Source: Phaseolus vulgaris (taxonomy: Eukaryota > Streptophyta > Magnoliopsida > Fabales > Fabaceae). Taken from it: DNA of 64,000 nucleotides. The position numbers and the translations under genes are program-made. The stretch covers positions 33,144,608 through 33,208,607 of the forward strand of contig NC_023758.2 of NCBI RefSeq assembly GCF_000499845.2, written 5' to 3'. The notes under the pieces were generated by a model that made no database searches, was not told the origin of the DNA, and saw only the letters and a program-made list of their open reading frames with translations. The first letter of the stretch is position 1, and each line of letters begins with the position of its first letter. This document shows, piece after piece, positions 20,271-37,085 of this stretch.

Positions 20271-23200
20271 ATCTATTTACTCTTGAAGAGAGAGTAGATA
20301 TAAAAATAATAAAAAAGTATTCCTTGACCAATTAGTAGTAGGGCTCTCCTCAACATTCATGGGTAAGATTCTATGTTGCTTCCTTTGCTTCATCTTCTTC
20401 GATCTCATTTCTTTCTCCTGGAATAGCCCTTTGGTGAGCAGAGAGGTTGTTCCCATCGGAGAAGACTCCTCTTTCCGACTTAGTTCCGACCTCAAATCTG
20501 TCAAGATAACGTCACTAGGGTCAATCACTACATTCAAAGTATTTGTTTTAAAACTTGAAACTTCGTCACATACTTCAAATATTCATATAAATCATAAACC
20601 CTAAACGTAAATCCTACATAGTGAATTCAACTTTCAACACTATGGTTCTCCTCCTTCAAATATTCATATAACTCCTAATAGATGTTCCAAATACAACAAA
20701 TCATATATTTATTTAAAGTCGTGAATGTCAATAATTCAATGCAACAAAAATCTAGCCAAAAAAAAATACATGTCATTTTATAGACAAAAGAGTGAACAAA
20801 GGTCCCTTTAACTAAAAATATGAAATTAAAACATTTATGCCAAACAAATCCAATTTATTGCAATTGAAAGAAAATGAAAAAAATTCAAAAGATTAAACAT
20901 ATCAAGAATGTTAGAAGATACCATAAAATAAAATAAAAGATGTTGCATAACACAAAAGCAAAATAAAATGATGAAGAATGTGTGAAAATGGAAGCCATAG
21001 AAGAAGTCTGCAATGGATGAGTGCTCGCTTCCAAGCTTTCTTCGTGTCAAGCAATTTCCTCTCTCCTCTTTTCCAATGAGACATTTAATCAAAATGAGAA
21101 CATCAAATAAGTGGCTTGTGGAGTCAAAGCTTTGGCTTGTTATATAAGAATTATATTTCACTTTTTCATATTTGTTCAGAGAGCTGGTTGAGCAATAGTT
21201 AAGGCTAGTTATAACTAATCAAGAAAATCATGTTAGGTTTGACTAATTTTGCTTCTTCAATGTTTTTAAAGTTTTCTCTTCAAAATCTAACTAAGACAAA
21301 AATTAAGGTTTGCTCAAACGATGGTATATAAAATATATTTTCTTCCTTGCTTTGATGTTCTTTTTCTTGATTATTATTCTCCTAATTTTTTTTTTCACAA
21401 AATCCAAAGTTTAAAATGTTAGATATATCAATATGAAATTGTAAGTGATCTCTCTTTTCAAATAATTATAAAAAAAACTAAATAAAAAACTAAAAATATG
21501 TTTAAAATTGTGTAAAAGTGATTAAAGAAAATAAAATAAGTAAATGCTATAAATAATTCCATGTTATGATTGAATTTTAATATATTCAATTTCATCATGA
21601 TTAATAAAATTATTTTAATAGTAAGTTAAAGTTTAAACATAACTCAACAATCAACGATGGTAATATTTCCAAAAAAAATTATTCCATATTAACGAAAGTA
21701 AAATTATGTGAAGTCATTAAAATTATCTTCTTAATAATAAAATTGTCATTAAAAAATTTATATGAAATTAATTCACATAAAATAGGTTTAAAACATTAGA
21801 CTTATAGGTAATAGCACATCAAATGATACCCTGACTTATTTACTCATTAAGTGTCTTATTAAAAAAAGGATATGAAAAAACATTGTGTACTATAAATGAA
21901 AGATCACACTATTCGAATATGCCTTTTTTTAAAAATCGATTATTTTTAAGTTTTTAAATCAGTAGATTTTAAAAGTGATGTCGTAGAGAATAAGACATTT
22001 TTTTATCAGTTTTTAAACAGATTTAAAAAGGGGCTTCTTAAATAATTTATAAAAAAAAACTAATTTAAAAAGTTGTAATGTGATCGCCGATGCCACTTAC
22101 CTGCCTGGTAATTATTCAGTGTGTGTGGGTATATAAAGCCCACGCGTAGTTGGTAAAACAAAGGTTGATTCAGAATGAGGGAGCAATTAGCAAATCTATG
22201 TAAAATAAATTATCATACAAATTTTAAGATGATAAATTTGTAATTTTGTAATTACATGTTGACTTTTTTTATCAATTTTTATTTAATGTGAGATTTTAAT
22301 TCATTTTTAACTCTAATAGAAGAAATTAAAGTGAGTGTTCTTACATTGATATATTTTTTCTCAAGTAGAAACAACCACAAATATTTTATTAATTATATTT
22401 ATTTATCATATGACAATAAAATAAATTTGCTTGAATTTTTTATTAAAAGATGTTTTATATAAGAAATCTGTAAACTTAAGATTTTTCATGTTCTTCACAT
22501 CGAATTCTTCTAATTCAATTACAAAGATGAATCAATAACTTTGATATTATTGTTAAATTGTTAAGTTCTTTACGAAAAAATATTTGATAAATTCTATATT
22601 AATGAGTTATGAACAGACTTACATAAGAGAACATAACCTTTTAATCCAAAATTTTATGATAATAAATTTGTGAGTTTTTTCTTATTATATATTTTTACCA
22701 ATATTAAAAAATATATTTTTTGGTATGTTTTAGTGAGTTTTTTTTATATTATATAAATTGTTTAATCTTCTCTATGTAAATATACTTTTCAATAATAATA
22801 TTCTTCATTTTCTTTTCTCTGAATTTTCACTCAACCTCACATCCTTACATACACCTCTTTTCAATTTTTTTTTCTTGTATTCATCATCATAATGTATGTT
22901 ACCTCTTCTAAAACCTCCATTCTTTCTTCCCGTTCTTCCTCCACACAACTACATTTCTTTATTACGTTCTTCTCTTTTCAAAAGTTGACAAGAGAGCACA
23001 CCATTGCTCTCATTCAGTTCTCATATCGAATCTCACATATCAAAGAAAATAATCTTCATTTCGAGTCACTCTCTTTAGTACTACACTCCACTTTAAGAAA
23101 CTCAATTCCTTACTGAAGCCATCATTTTTTTCAATTTACCATCAAGTGAATTCCAACTTTAGCTTAAACTCAATCACACTCTCTGATTCCAAAACCACTA

Positions 23201-23356
23201 GCAGAAGAAGAAAAAGAAAAAGAAAAAGGAAAAGAAAAAGAAAAGGCCTGGAGAGAAAGAGAAGTCCAAACCAGTAAAGATGAAAGAAGAGGTTGAATAA
23301 TCAATTCATTTATTTATTTATTTTTCAACTTTGGCTCATCCAAGATTATTATTACG
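20271..23356 (+). other. AT-rich spacer without recognisable gene
   Basis: Short frames only. 20277-20537 on the minus strand (86 codons) and 22892-23116 (74 codons) resemble nothing I know. A TATATAAAGCCC motif in a small GC-richer patch near 22128-22145 could be a relic promoter, but no convincing ORF follows. A purine-rich GAAAAAGAAAAAG low-complexity tract lies at about 23205-23245. Confidence 0.5.
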
Positions 23357-23909
23357 AAGTGGACTTTAAGCCTAACTCAACCCCATAAAATCGGCTCATG
23401 AGGTTGAGGTTTGCACCAACTTATATACAATGAATTGTCCTCATCTCTAGTCGATGTGAGATCCCCAACACACCCCCTCACGCCGAGAGTGACAACAGCT
23501 CATGCGTGGTATAACATATTATGGGTGGTGACCTGATAAACCCAACAAATACTCGTTAGGATAGGATCGAAATGACTCTAATACCATATTAGAAAGTGGA
23601 CTTTAAGCCTAACTCAACCTCATGAGCCGATTTTATGCGATTAAGTTAGGCTTAAAGTCTACTACTTAACATGGTATCAGAGCCATTTTCGAGCCTATTC
23701 TAGTGAGAATTTGTTGGGTTTGTCAAGCCACCACCCATAATATGTTATCCCACGCACGAGCGACTGTCACTCTCGGCGTGAGGGGGTGTGTTGGAGATCC
23801 CACATCGACTAAAGATGAGGACAATTCATTGTATATAAGTGGGTGCAAACCTCAACCTCATGAGCCAAATTTATGGGGTTGAGTTAGGCTTAAAGTCCAC
23901 TTCTTAACA
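23357..23909 (+). repeat. Head-to-head TRIM elements forming a ~265-bp-arm palindrome
   Basis: The right half reads: partial LTR end, primer-binding site TGGTATCAGAGCC (23672-23684), ~100 bp internal DNA, polypurine GAGGGGG (about 23780-23786) and a 121-bp LTR (23789-23909, TGTTGGAG...CTTAACA). The left half is the same element in reverse: LTR 23357-23470, inverted polypurine CACCCCCTC, inverted primer site CTCTAATACCA near 23586. The centre lies near 23622. No coding capacity, as expected of terminal-repeat retrotransposons in miniature. A transcript across it could form a long hairpin (inference). Confidence 0.8.
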
Positions 23910-24296
23910 ATTATTTCGGTTTGTACTGCCTTGGGTTATAATAGTGATTTTGAAAGTCCATATGTATTGTGAAGTTTGCGTATAAGAAATCAAAAGATAC
24001 ATCAAGAAAATAAAAGGTTTGTGTAACATTTTTTGTATGCTAAAATTAAATTTCTATAATTATAAAAATTGAGTGAAAAAAATTGGTAGATTTATTTTTT
24101 GATTAAAATAAAAAAAATGTGAATACGCATGCATCTCACACTTGTAGTATTTCCACTAATATAGATATAACATTTTTAAATTATGTTATTTAATATTAAA
24201 ATTGTAGTATGATAACACGACTTTAATGAACACAGGAGAATAAAATGACCATAAAGAAGAAGTGAGTAAGCATGACTACATGCCTTCTTCTGTTAT

Positions 24297-24656
24297 GTGC
24301 CTCACTTTAGAGGGCTCAACACTCATCTGAATGTAGTGTCAATAGTGTTGGATTTGCCCCATAACTACCTAATCTGGCAACAACAAATCCTTGTTCATGT
24401 TAGTGGGCTTCAACTTTTTCATTTTCTTGACGGATTTGCTTTACCTCTGTGTTTTCTCACCACCAAAGATGTTACTGCTAACAATGTTAATCCTGCATTT
24501 CTAGTTCATCAACAACAAGACCATCTTCTAGTTGCGTGGCTTCTTGGCTCTATGACAACACCAATCTTGACAAATATGGTAGGGTTACACTTTGCATCAC
24601 AAATCTGGGGAAAATTATAGGTTTATTATGCTTCTCAAACCCGTGCCAAAATGATG
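24297..24656 (+). pseudogene. Ty1/copia gag fragment
   Basis: Contains LDLPHNYLIWQQQILVHVSG, FLTTKDVTANNVNPAFLVHQ, QQDHLLVAWLLGSMTTPILT and ASQIWGKL, the conserved blocks of plant copia gag (UBN2-like). The frame ends at 24620 by a point stop, and homology seems to continue to YYASQTRAK-like codons near 24650. Zinc knuckle, protease and pol are absent. The ~350 bp before it (23910-24290) holds nothing recognisable. Confidence 0.7.
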
Positions 24657-24699
24657 TAAGCCAAAAATACATGAAGATGACCAAGGATGTTATACTTAC

Positions 24700-25330
24700 A
24701 GGGTCATCTCAACAAGCAAATAAATACTTCATCAATAGAAGAAATGGACAAGGCCCAAAGCATTTGAAGTTCTTCTTATTAGTCTTCTCAAAATGAGGCC
24801 CAAGCCCAATTTATATATTTTTTGTAATATCTTTAGAATAGATTCTAAATAGAACATTAAAAGGGAAATAGTAGGAAAAGACACTTTTCTAGAATAAGGA
24901 AGTGACTTAGACAGGGGCGACATTTACATTGTCTTTTCATGTACCTTGCCTCTTCATTTACAAATGACTCTTCATGTATCTTACCTTGCATAACTGGTCC
25001 TCTATTCCTATATAAGGAGAACCCTTGCTTTTGTAAACATAAATTGAATATTGAAATTGAAAGTGAGGTTACTCTCTAGAATTTGAGTGATTTCTTTGTG
25101 AGACTTACTCTCCTTCTCTTTGTCTCATCTTGTGGGTCTTGGGAATCCTCAAGTGGCGACACTCTCACTCATCTTGGAGCCTTCCACCATCCAAGTGGCA
25201 TGATCACTCCCATTGTCTTCAACCACATAAGTTTCTTCAACTCTTTATCTTCTTCTTCCATACCCATTCTATATCAAAAACTCTAAAACATGTTTTGTTT
25301 CTTGTTCTTTATTTTCAATCGGTCAAATGT
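24700..25330 (+). repeat. LTR-like sequence after the copia gag fragment
   Basis: No coding frame. A CCTATATAAGG TATA-like motif at about 25007-25018, in a leader-like context, precedes a pyrimidine-rich exon-like stretch. Position after a gag fragment suggests a residual LTR of the same element. Borders are not identified. Confidence 0.35.
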
Positions 25331-25689
25331 TGCTATTGAATGTTTCTCATCAATAATTTGTCATTGGTTCTTGTTTTAATCGGTTGGAATTACTTGTTTA
25401 TGTTCTATTCGGTTCATGTTCTTGAAATGAGTTTCCCATGGGTTTTTTGATTTGTGTTCTTTTAAGGAGAATAACAGATAGATCCCCATTCATAGAGAAA
25501 AAACTCTACCATATCTCTATATCAGAAAAAACATCAAGCATAACACTTTGAGGGTTCCTGTAGCTAACTAAGATAGAATATTTAATCTTGTATTTGTTGA
25601 AAAATGCAATCCCTCCCTGGAGAGCAATACTCATAATCTAATGATCACACCTTCACACAAACTTCATATCCTTGCCACAAGTGGCTTTT

Positions 25690-25980
25690 GGGAAATAATA
25701 CTCGTTAAGTTATGAGTTGCTTGAGAAAGAATACTCATGAGAGTAGTTAGGGGCCCAAAAAATACTCATTGAGCTAGGAGTGACTTGGAAAAAAAATACT
25801 TAATGGGGTAAGTTAGGAGTGATTGCGATCCAAAATAACACTCATAAAATGGGGAGTGACTTATGAAAATAACAAGGGATTAACCAAGAGTGGCCATGAG
25901 CCCAAGCAATACTCAAGGGATTAATCAGGAATGACTACAAATCCAAAGAATACTCAAAGTGTACTTTGCAACATTATTTT
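25690..25980 (+). repeat. Degenerate ~35-40 bp minisatellite
   Basis: Repeated variants of 'gggttaggagtgacttg...ccaaagaatactcaa' with changing spacing, about seven copies. The same motif reappears at 42755-43040. Both are followed by a similar 'tagtctatt/tgcatagacgaac' segment, so it belongs to one dispersed LTR family. Confidence 0.6.
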
Positions 25981-26330
25981 GCTTTCAACTCAATCTATAG
26001 ATTAAGAACTGAATATAGTCTATTGTGATAGACGAACCAATATAAAATGTTGTGTGTATTTCTCTCTTATCTATCTCTTTTACATTGCATGTTATTATCG
26101 TTTGCACTAACCTAGGAAGGAGAGTTATTGTGAGGGTATGCGTTAAAACATCCTATTCAAGTGTCTTAGTTGAGCTTTCAAGTTGTGTCAGTTGTGATAT
26201 ATCAAAAGCAAGATATATAGTTATAACACTTGATAAACAAAACTGTTGTGCGAATTTTTCTCACCAAATGATATTTTTTGAAATGATTTCAAAATTAATT
26301 AAAGTTGAATTCAACCCTCTCTTCTGATGT
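25981..26330 (+). repeat. LTR end fragment of the same family
   Basis: Follows the minisatellite. It contains 'gatagacgaaccaatataaaatg', similar to the segment at 43080-43110. It ends in 'gaattcaaccctctcttct', which resembles the 3' ends of plant copia LTRs. No ORF of note. Confidence 0.4.
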
Positions 26331-29160
26331 GTTTTTCTACGTTTCACATAGACTAAGTATTATCGGCCTCCAAAATAGCCATATCATATTTTATTGTCGC
26401 TTGTCAATGAATTTGAGAAACAATTTGAGCAAGACATTTCAGATTTTATTGTCGCTTACCAATGAGTTTGAGAAGCAATTTGAGCAAGACATGACTCCAT
26501 ATCATTAGTAATCATAACCATAAAAGAATGATGATAAAGTGTGTAACAATTATAAGCAAATAAATTGACAAAAAGGATATCATGCTTTAAATATCCATGT
26601 TTGTATGCTCCTGTGATTATCATTGACACGAGATGACTTAAGAGTTCCATGAACAAAACCGAATTTGGATTTTGCATTCAAAGAGATGCCATGACTTTAT
26701 GACAAGTTGAATAGTTATCTCCATATAGAGATTTGGAACTAAGAACCATTCCTGGATGTCAAAATGGTGGAGAGAGTAAGAACTACTAAAATATGGTTTA
26801 TTTCCATTGTTAGCCATGGAAACAAAGATAAATAAAAGGTAGATAATTGGTTGAGCAGAAGATTGTTACCACTCAAAAACCATTAAAAGAAAATATCTAT
26901 AATTATGCTAATATGTTCCTATAATTTTGTAATACAATCCTTTATAATACGGACAATTATAACATTTTATTCTAAGAATATAAAAAACAATGCAACTCAT
27001 ATAGAACAACTCAAAATTGAGTTTCCTTCCTATGCATAGAATCATGTGCACAATGATTCCACAACATTTTTACATCTCGGAACACATCACGAAAAGACCC
27101 ATCCTCCAAAACACCGTTTCGTATTACATACTTTTAATGAATGTTTTTTTTATCTTTCTATTATTATATAAAAATTAAGCTATTAGACTAAAAGAAATTA
27201 TCTTAATTTTTTTTATAAAAAATTTGACTAATGTTAGATTGAAAAATTGGTTAGAAATTATATCCTAGAAGTTGCTCCCCTTATATTTATTAATACTAGT
27301 TATACTAACATATTAATTATTTATGAATTATTATTAATATATTAATAACTAAAGAAATTACTTTAATTTGTATGAGGTGAAGAACTGGATTTTTTTCTAA
27401 CAAAAATACATGAATTTCCTTATAACGTTATGTGTAAAAGTTTATGCTGTTAAAAAAATTTATAAAACAACATTTTATTCATAAAATTCTTCTTTTTAAA
27501 AGTGTGTATAAATAAATGAGTAATTAATTTAACATTATTGATGTTAGATGGATAATAGTTGTTTCTTAATCATGAAATTTCCTTTCATATTATCATGACA
27601 TGATCTGATGCATTTATTTAATATAATTATTTTTAAAGTTTGATTTTAAAATTGTTGTAAGACTATAGATAATACTTTGTTAACTTTTAAAATTGTAGGA
27701 ACTAATTAAAGAAGGAAATAACAAAACACAAAAGGTTGTATAATCTAATTGTAATGCAATAGTAATGGTAAAATAATTTAAAAATAATAAAATTAGAATT
27801 AATAATAATAAAATCTGAATTAACAACAACAAAAAATCTCATAAAAACGATATTGTTAACAACCTTAAATTAAAATATTTGAATAATAATAAATTTAACA
27901 TTTCACCCAATATAATTTGTATATAAATAAATAAGTTTATACAAACTTAAATTAAAGTGATTGAATAATAATAATTTTTACGACAAACATACTTTCACCT
28001 AATACAATTTGTATATGAATAATAAATAATTTTATACAACATATACACAATAAAGTTATGAATAATTCTTTTAGCTTTCACACACAATTAAAAACAAAAT
28101 ACCAAATCATTGAATGATGTTGGAAGTGTTATAAGAAAATATAAATGTTAGAAAATGAAAATAAATTGTTATGTATGTTTTTAATTCGAAACAGGTATTT
28201 TATGTTGAGCATATCAAATTATACCAAAACATTAGCAATAACATAATATATAATCCTAATGACATGTTAAAAAATTACTACAAAGTAAAGAATAAAAAGG
28301 TGGTAAAAAACACAAAAAGATTACAACGTATAGGAAAAAATTAATCGTAATGATATGTTAAAAAAATAGTACAAAATAAAGAATACTAATCATATGTTAA
28401 ATAATTAGTATAAAATAAAGAATACAAAAGTTTTGTTGAATTAGTATACATAAAAAATATTCGATGTTATACATTTGATAGAAGAAATTATATCAACAGT
28501 ATCGAAGTTTGATACACTGATCACTATAAAGTGTTGAGCACATATAAATACGCAACAATAGTCAGATGTAATTTGTATTAAAATTTATGATAGAAAAGAA
28601 CTAAAACCACTATGAGTGGTTATATTTTTTTATCTTTCAATTCTTATATAAAAATTAAGCTATTAGACTAAAAGAAATTATCTTAATTTTTTTATAAAAA
28701 ATTCACTACTTGTTAGATTGAAAAATTGGTTAGAATTATATTTATTGAGATATTATGAAGGAAAGTAAACATTAAAATGTTAAATAAGTAAAGGTAACCA
28801 CATAAAATACACAACTCGAAAATTGTAAATACTTATTTTTATTTTAATAAATGATTAAATAGTGTTCAAGTATACTAAAATTTCTAGATCATTTAGAAGT
28901 AAAAAGTACAGATATACTTATGTACATATTTATCTCAAAATTTATCAATGTGTTTTTTTAAGATTTTTTTTATTAATAAAGCTATCAAACTCCAAAGTTG
29001 ATAATATTTATATTTAGATATAATGATTGAATTTATTGGTAATGGACCAGTAAGAAAAATATGAGAAAATACTTATATTTAAGTTAGCCAATAATTGTTT
29101 TTATACTATATTTTTTTTTTTCTTTTGTCACTAATTATTTATTTATTTTTATGGCTTGGG
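26331..29160 (+). other. AT-rich intergenic DNA with a dispersed direct repeat pair
   Basis: No gene recognised. A ~115-bp segment at about 27155-27270 recurs at about 28632-28745 in the same orientation with high similarity (both contain 'aaaattaagctattagactaaaag'). The intervening 1.4 kb is very AT-rich and has no coding frame. Confidence 0.55.
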
Positions 29161-29177
29161 TCAAAAGGAATGGACCG

Positions 29178-29262
29178 TGGGCCGAAATACATGTTGGACC
29201 TCATCGCTCCCACCTTACATGATATGGCGACGGAACTAGGGTTTTAAACCCTACTATATAAA
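29178..29262 (+). promoter_or_regulatory. Ribosomal-protein-type promoter of RPL17
   Basis: TGGGCC (site II type) at 29178-29183. AGGGTTT at 29238-29244 and AAACCCTA (telo-box) at 29246-29253 form a near-palindrome. TATATAAA follows at 29255-29262. A CT-rich start-like stretch follows at about 29277-29290. This combination is well known in plant ribosomal protein genes and fits strong growth-linked expression. Confidence 0.75.
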
Positions 29263-29338
29263 CTCCCTGGTACCTCATTCTTCTCTTGCCGTGAGCCAAT
29301 TCTTTGTTTGAATTGTGAAGGTGTCGAATTAAGCAGCA

Positions 29339-32974
<3,636 letters not shown>

Positions 32975-34504
32975 GTTTCATTGGTTTTATTTTTCTGCTA
33001 TTGCTTGATGAAGTTTCATACACTCTGTTTCAAATTAATTGTTTAATTGGAAAACTTCGTTTAGTATAGACTGCGTTTTTTCACTCGAATGGCTACTTGT
33101 TGTTTCTAAAGAAATACTAAATATTGAAAAACAATGTGGTATTATATTTTTTCTTCTTACTATTATACTTTGCGATTAATGAAACGATGAATCTTCAAAA
33201 CATCTAAAGTAATTTAATTATTGTGATCGTGGGCATTAGGAAGGCATTAACGTTCGAAAGATGCTTCGTTTCACTGTTTTTGAAGTACGACTCGAACCAG
33301 TTTTTATTTCTTTTCCGATCTGAAGACGCTTCAATAGTAGGTTAATTCTTTATAATGATGTTAACAATTTTATGATCTCATTCGATTTTAATAATAATCA
33401 AGCAAGCAGTACATTGGATTCAAAGCTCTAGTATATGTATTTATAAATTCAAACTTAGTATTTCTTAATTGTGCATAATTTGTAATTTGTAATTCACTAT
33501 TCTATTTATTAATGTAGAAAATGTTTATAACTTAATTGTGATGAGATTATGTATGTTTGATGGGTTTAGTTCATGACAGTTTGTTTCTATGTTTTTCAAA
33601 TGTTTTAATAATAAATTAAACAATTTTTGTGTCTCTTTATTGCGCCTATTTTGAATTGAAGTGGTTTTAAAGAATTATATTCGTTCGTTTAAATAAATAT
33701 TTTTTAAATATGCTTTAATTGAATGACTTCTTTCAAGCTTAATTAAGTCTTTGCCTTGATCGAATATATCTGAAGATTTTTTTTATATTTATTTCTCCAA
33801 AGCTTTTATTTCATTAATGTCTATAGGGTTTTTCTTTATAAAAAGTTTGAATGGTTTAAATGATTTATAGTTTAGCTTTGCTTTGGTATTCCGAATAACT
33901 ATATGAATGGGAAATGAGTGTTTTTTTTTGTTACTTATGAAAGACTTTAACTTCGGTAATGTGGTTGTCGTTTTAATGAAATAGATAAAGTATATTTTGC
34001 TTTTATTTTAAAATTAGAGCATAGTGTCAACTCTTTTTAAGTGGCACATGAGAAAAGTGTTAATTATTTGACAAAGCGTAAAATGTGTGTAATTATAAGG
34101 ACAAAGAAGTTGTTTGAGTTGTTGAAGATGAATCCTCGTGACTTTGCTCGATAACCCTCACCATATCTTCAAGATTAAGGTTGATGAATCTTATGAAGCC
34201 TCAATTGATCATCACACGACTTGCATCTATTGATCAAATTCTAGACATCGTTTATGCTCACAATGGTCCCTGTATGGACATAACATTTAACATTTTTTCC
34301 CTCTCAATAAAGGTTAAAACAATCTGTATGATGTACTTCTTCCCTTCTCGATTGATTATGCATTTTCTATATTATTGCCAACTTGCACTAGTATTTTCAA
34401 TATGGAGCCTCAATTCCAAGCTTTCATTCCCTATTGAGATCTTCTGAAGGTCGTTTTGGATTCTTGAACTAGTTCTTCAAGCACATAACAAAGTGTACCA
34501 CGAT
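32975..34504 (+). other. RPL17 3' region and AT-rich spacer
   Basis: The 3' untranslated region probably covers the first ~150 bases. Beyond it I see no gene, only AT-rich DNA with short frames (for example 34181-34447, 88 codons, unrecognised). The Tat element begins abruptly near 34505. Confidence 0.5.
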
Positions 34505-34517
34505 CGTCAAGTTTAAG

Positions 34518-37085
34518 TTGAAGCTGAATCCGGAGAAGTGCATCTTTGGCGTGGAGGCTGTGAAGTTCTTGGGTTTCCTCTTAACTGAGAGAGGAATAGA
34601 AGCCAACCCTGATAAGTGTGCCGCCATCTTGGCGATGAGGAGCCCAGCCACTGTGAAGGAAGTACAACAGCTTACAGGTCGTATGGCCGCCCTGTCTCGC
34701 TTCGTGTCAGCTAGCGGAGAGAAGTGTCACCCATATTTTCAGTGCTTAAGGCGGAATAACAAGTTTGCATGGACGAAGGAGTGTGAGGAAGCCTTCGTCA
34801 AGCTGAAGGAGTATCTGGCGAGCCCGCCGGTTTTGTGCAAACCGCTGGTGGGAACCCCTCTCAGGTTGTATTTTGCTGTAACTGAGAGGGCGGTGAGTGC
34901 GGTGCTCGCCTAGGACCAAGGTCAGGCTCAGAAGCCTATTTATTTTGTTAGTAAGGTACTGCAGGGTCCCGAAACGAGATATCAGGCCCTGGAGAAGGCT
35001 GTGCTGGCTGTGGTATTTTCAGTGAGGAGGTTGCGCCACTATTTCCATAGTTTCACGATACTGGTGATGACCGACCTGCCCATCCAGAAGGTCTTGAAGA
35101 AGCCCGACGTTGCTGGGAGGATGGTGAAGTGGGCGGTGGAGCTGTCAGAGTTTGATATTAAGTATGAGCCCCGAGGCCCGATCAAGGGACAGATCTTCGC
35201 AGACTTCGTGGTCGAGCTCTCATCTGAAGCAACGCGAGTTGAAGGGGACGACTTCCGTTGGGTACTCTCAGTGGATGGATCGTCGAACCAGCAGGGTAGC
35301 GGTGCTGGAGTCATCTTGGAGGGACCCAACGGCGTGCTGATCGAACAATCCTTGAGGTTTGCCTTCAAGGCCAGCAATAATCAAGCAGAATATGAGGCGC
35401 TGATCGCCGGTATCCTGCTGGCTAAGGAGATGGGAGCCAGGGTGTTGATGGCAAAGAGTGACTCGCTGCTAGTCACGGGGCAAGTAACAGGCGAGTTCCA
35501 GGCTAAAGATCCACAAATGGCGGCTTACCTGGAGTATGTACAGGAATTGAAGAGTTCCTTTGCCTCCTTTGAAGTGGTGCATGTGCCCAGATAGCAGAAT
35601 GCCCGAGCTGACTTGCTAGCTAAGCTCGCCAGTTCAGGCAAGGGGGGTAGGCAGAGGACGGTGATTCAAGAAACTCTGAAGACGCCGAGAGCATTTGTGG
35701 CAGATCACCTGGTTCTTCAGATAAGCAAGTCGACGGAGAAAGCGGCGAGGAGTCACAAATCCTTGACTCAAGAGACCTTGAGGTCGCCAAGAATAAGGGC
35801 ATGTCGGGGGGAGAGGGTGAACATGACGCAGGTCTGCGCTGCACACGAGCCAGACACCTGGGTGACGCAGTACAAACGATGCTTGGCGGATGGCCTTCTC
35901 CCGCTGGATCCGACAGAGGCTAGGAAGATAAAGAAGAATTCTAGCAAGTTCGCAATGATTGATGGCGATCTGTACAGGTTTGGTTTCACTCACCCACTCC
36001 TGGAATGTGTGCACGGGAAAAAATGTACAAGAATTATGGCAGAGCTCCATGAAGGGATATGCGGAAGCCACGTCGGGGGTCGAGCTCTGGCCGCAAGGAC
36101 TCTTCATGTAGGTTACTACTGGCCAACAATGAGAGAAGATTGCAAGAGGTACGCACAGTGCTGCAAACAATGCCAACAACACGCCGATTGGCACAAGGCG
36201 CCTCCCGAGGAGTTGAAGTCGATTTACAGCCCTTGGCCGTTCCATACATGGGGAATCGACATTTTGGGACCATTCCCGCTGGCGATCAGGCAGATGAAGT
36301 ACTTGGTGGTGGCGATTGAGTACTTCACCAAGTGGATCGAAGCAGAACCAGTGGCCCAGATCACCGCACACAAGATCGAAGGTTTCGTGTGGAAGAACAT
36401 TGTGTGCCGGTTTGGTGTGCCCAAGCGCCTGGTGTCGGACAATGGGACTCAGTTTGCAAGTCACCTGTTGAAGAAGCTGTGCGAAGGGGTGAGAATTCAA
36501 CAAGTGTTTGCATCCGTCGAGCACCCTCAGACGAATGGCCAAGTAGAGTCAGCCAATCGGGTGTTGCTGGGAGGGTTGAAGAGAAGGCTAGAGAAAGCCA
36601 AGGGAAGCTGGGCTGAGGAGGTACCCCGTATAGTTTGGGCGTACCACACCACCGAGCAGTCAGGAACCCATGAGACCCCGTTCAGCTTGGTCTATGGGTG
36701 CGACGCAATGATTCCAGTGGAGATCCAGGAGAGCTCGCCGAGATTCCAGAACTTCGTGGAGGAAGACTCGAATGAAGAGAGAAGGTTAAACCTGGATCTA
36801 CTGGATGAAGTCAGGGAAGAGGCGAGATTGAAAGCTGAGGCGGTGAAGAGAAGGATTGAACGAAGATATAACTCGAAGGTGATGCCAAGACAATTCAGAG
36901 AAGGCGACCTGGTGATGAGGAAAGCCCACCAGTACGAGATGGAGAATAAGCTGTCGCCTAAGTGGACGGGACCGTTCAGAATAACCGAGGCGCTCGGGAA
37001 CGACGCCTACCGCTTAGAGACATTGGAAGGAGGGGCGATTCCTCGCACCTGGAACGCCACGCACCTCAAGTTATATTACAGTTAA
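34518..37085 (+). pseudogene. pol: Tat Pol: reverse transcriptase C-part, dual RNase H, integrase
   Basis: One frame throughout, broken only by TAG at 34911-34913 and TAG at 35592-35594. Reverse transcriptase thumb: KLNPEKCIFGVEAVKFLGFL and LTGRMAALSRFVS. First RNase H: SKVLQGPETRYQALEKAVLA. Second, archaeal-type RNase H: LSVDGSSNQQGSGAGVILEG and ASNNQAEYEALIAGILLAKE. Integrase zinc domain: H..H..CKQCQQHADWH near 36170. Catalytic core: WGIDILGPFP, VSDNGTQFAS and HPQTNGQVESANR (Asp, Asp, Glu all present). The C-terminal tail has GDLVMRKAH and KLSPKWTGPFRI and ends at a natural TAA at 37083-37085. No start, since the 5' part is missing. Confidence 0.9.

Noticed and set aside
22120..22260. Promoter-like TATATAAAGCCC patch followed by ATGAGGGAGC
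   Set aside because: Only a short frame follows, with no splice-supported continuation or recognisable protein.
23672..23684. tRNA gene signals (TGGTATCAGAGCC and similar)
   Set aside because: These are retroelement primer-binding sites; no cloverleaf or A/B-box spacing is present.
35634..36542. 302-codon minus-strand frame opposite Tat integrase
   Set aside because: It overlaps the conserved sense integrase codons; it is open because of GC-rich codon use, not coding.
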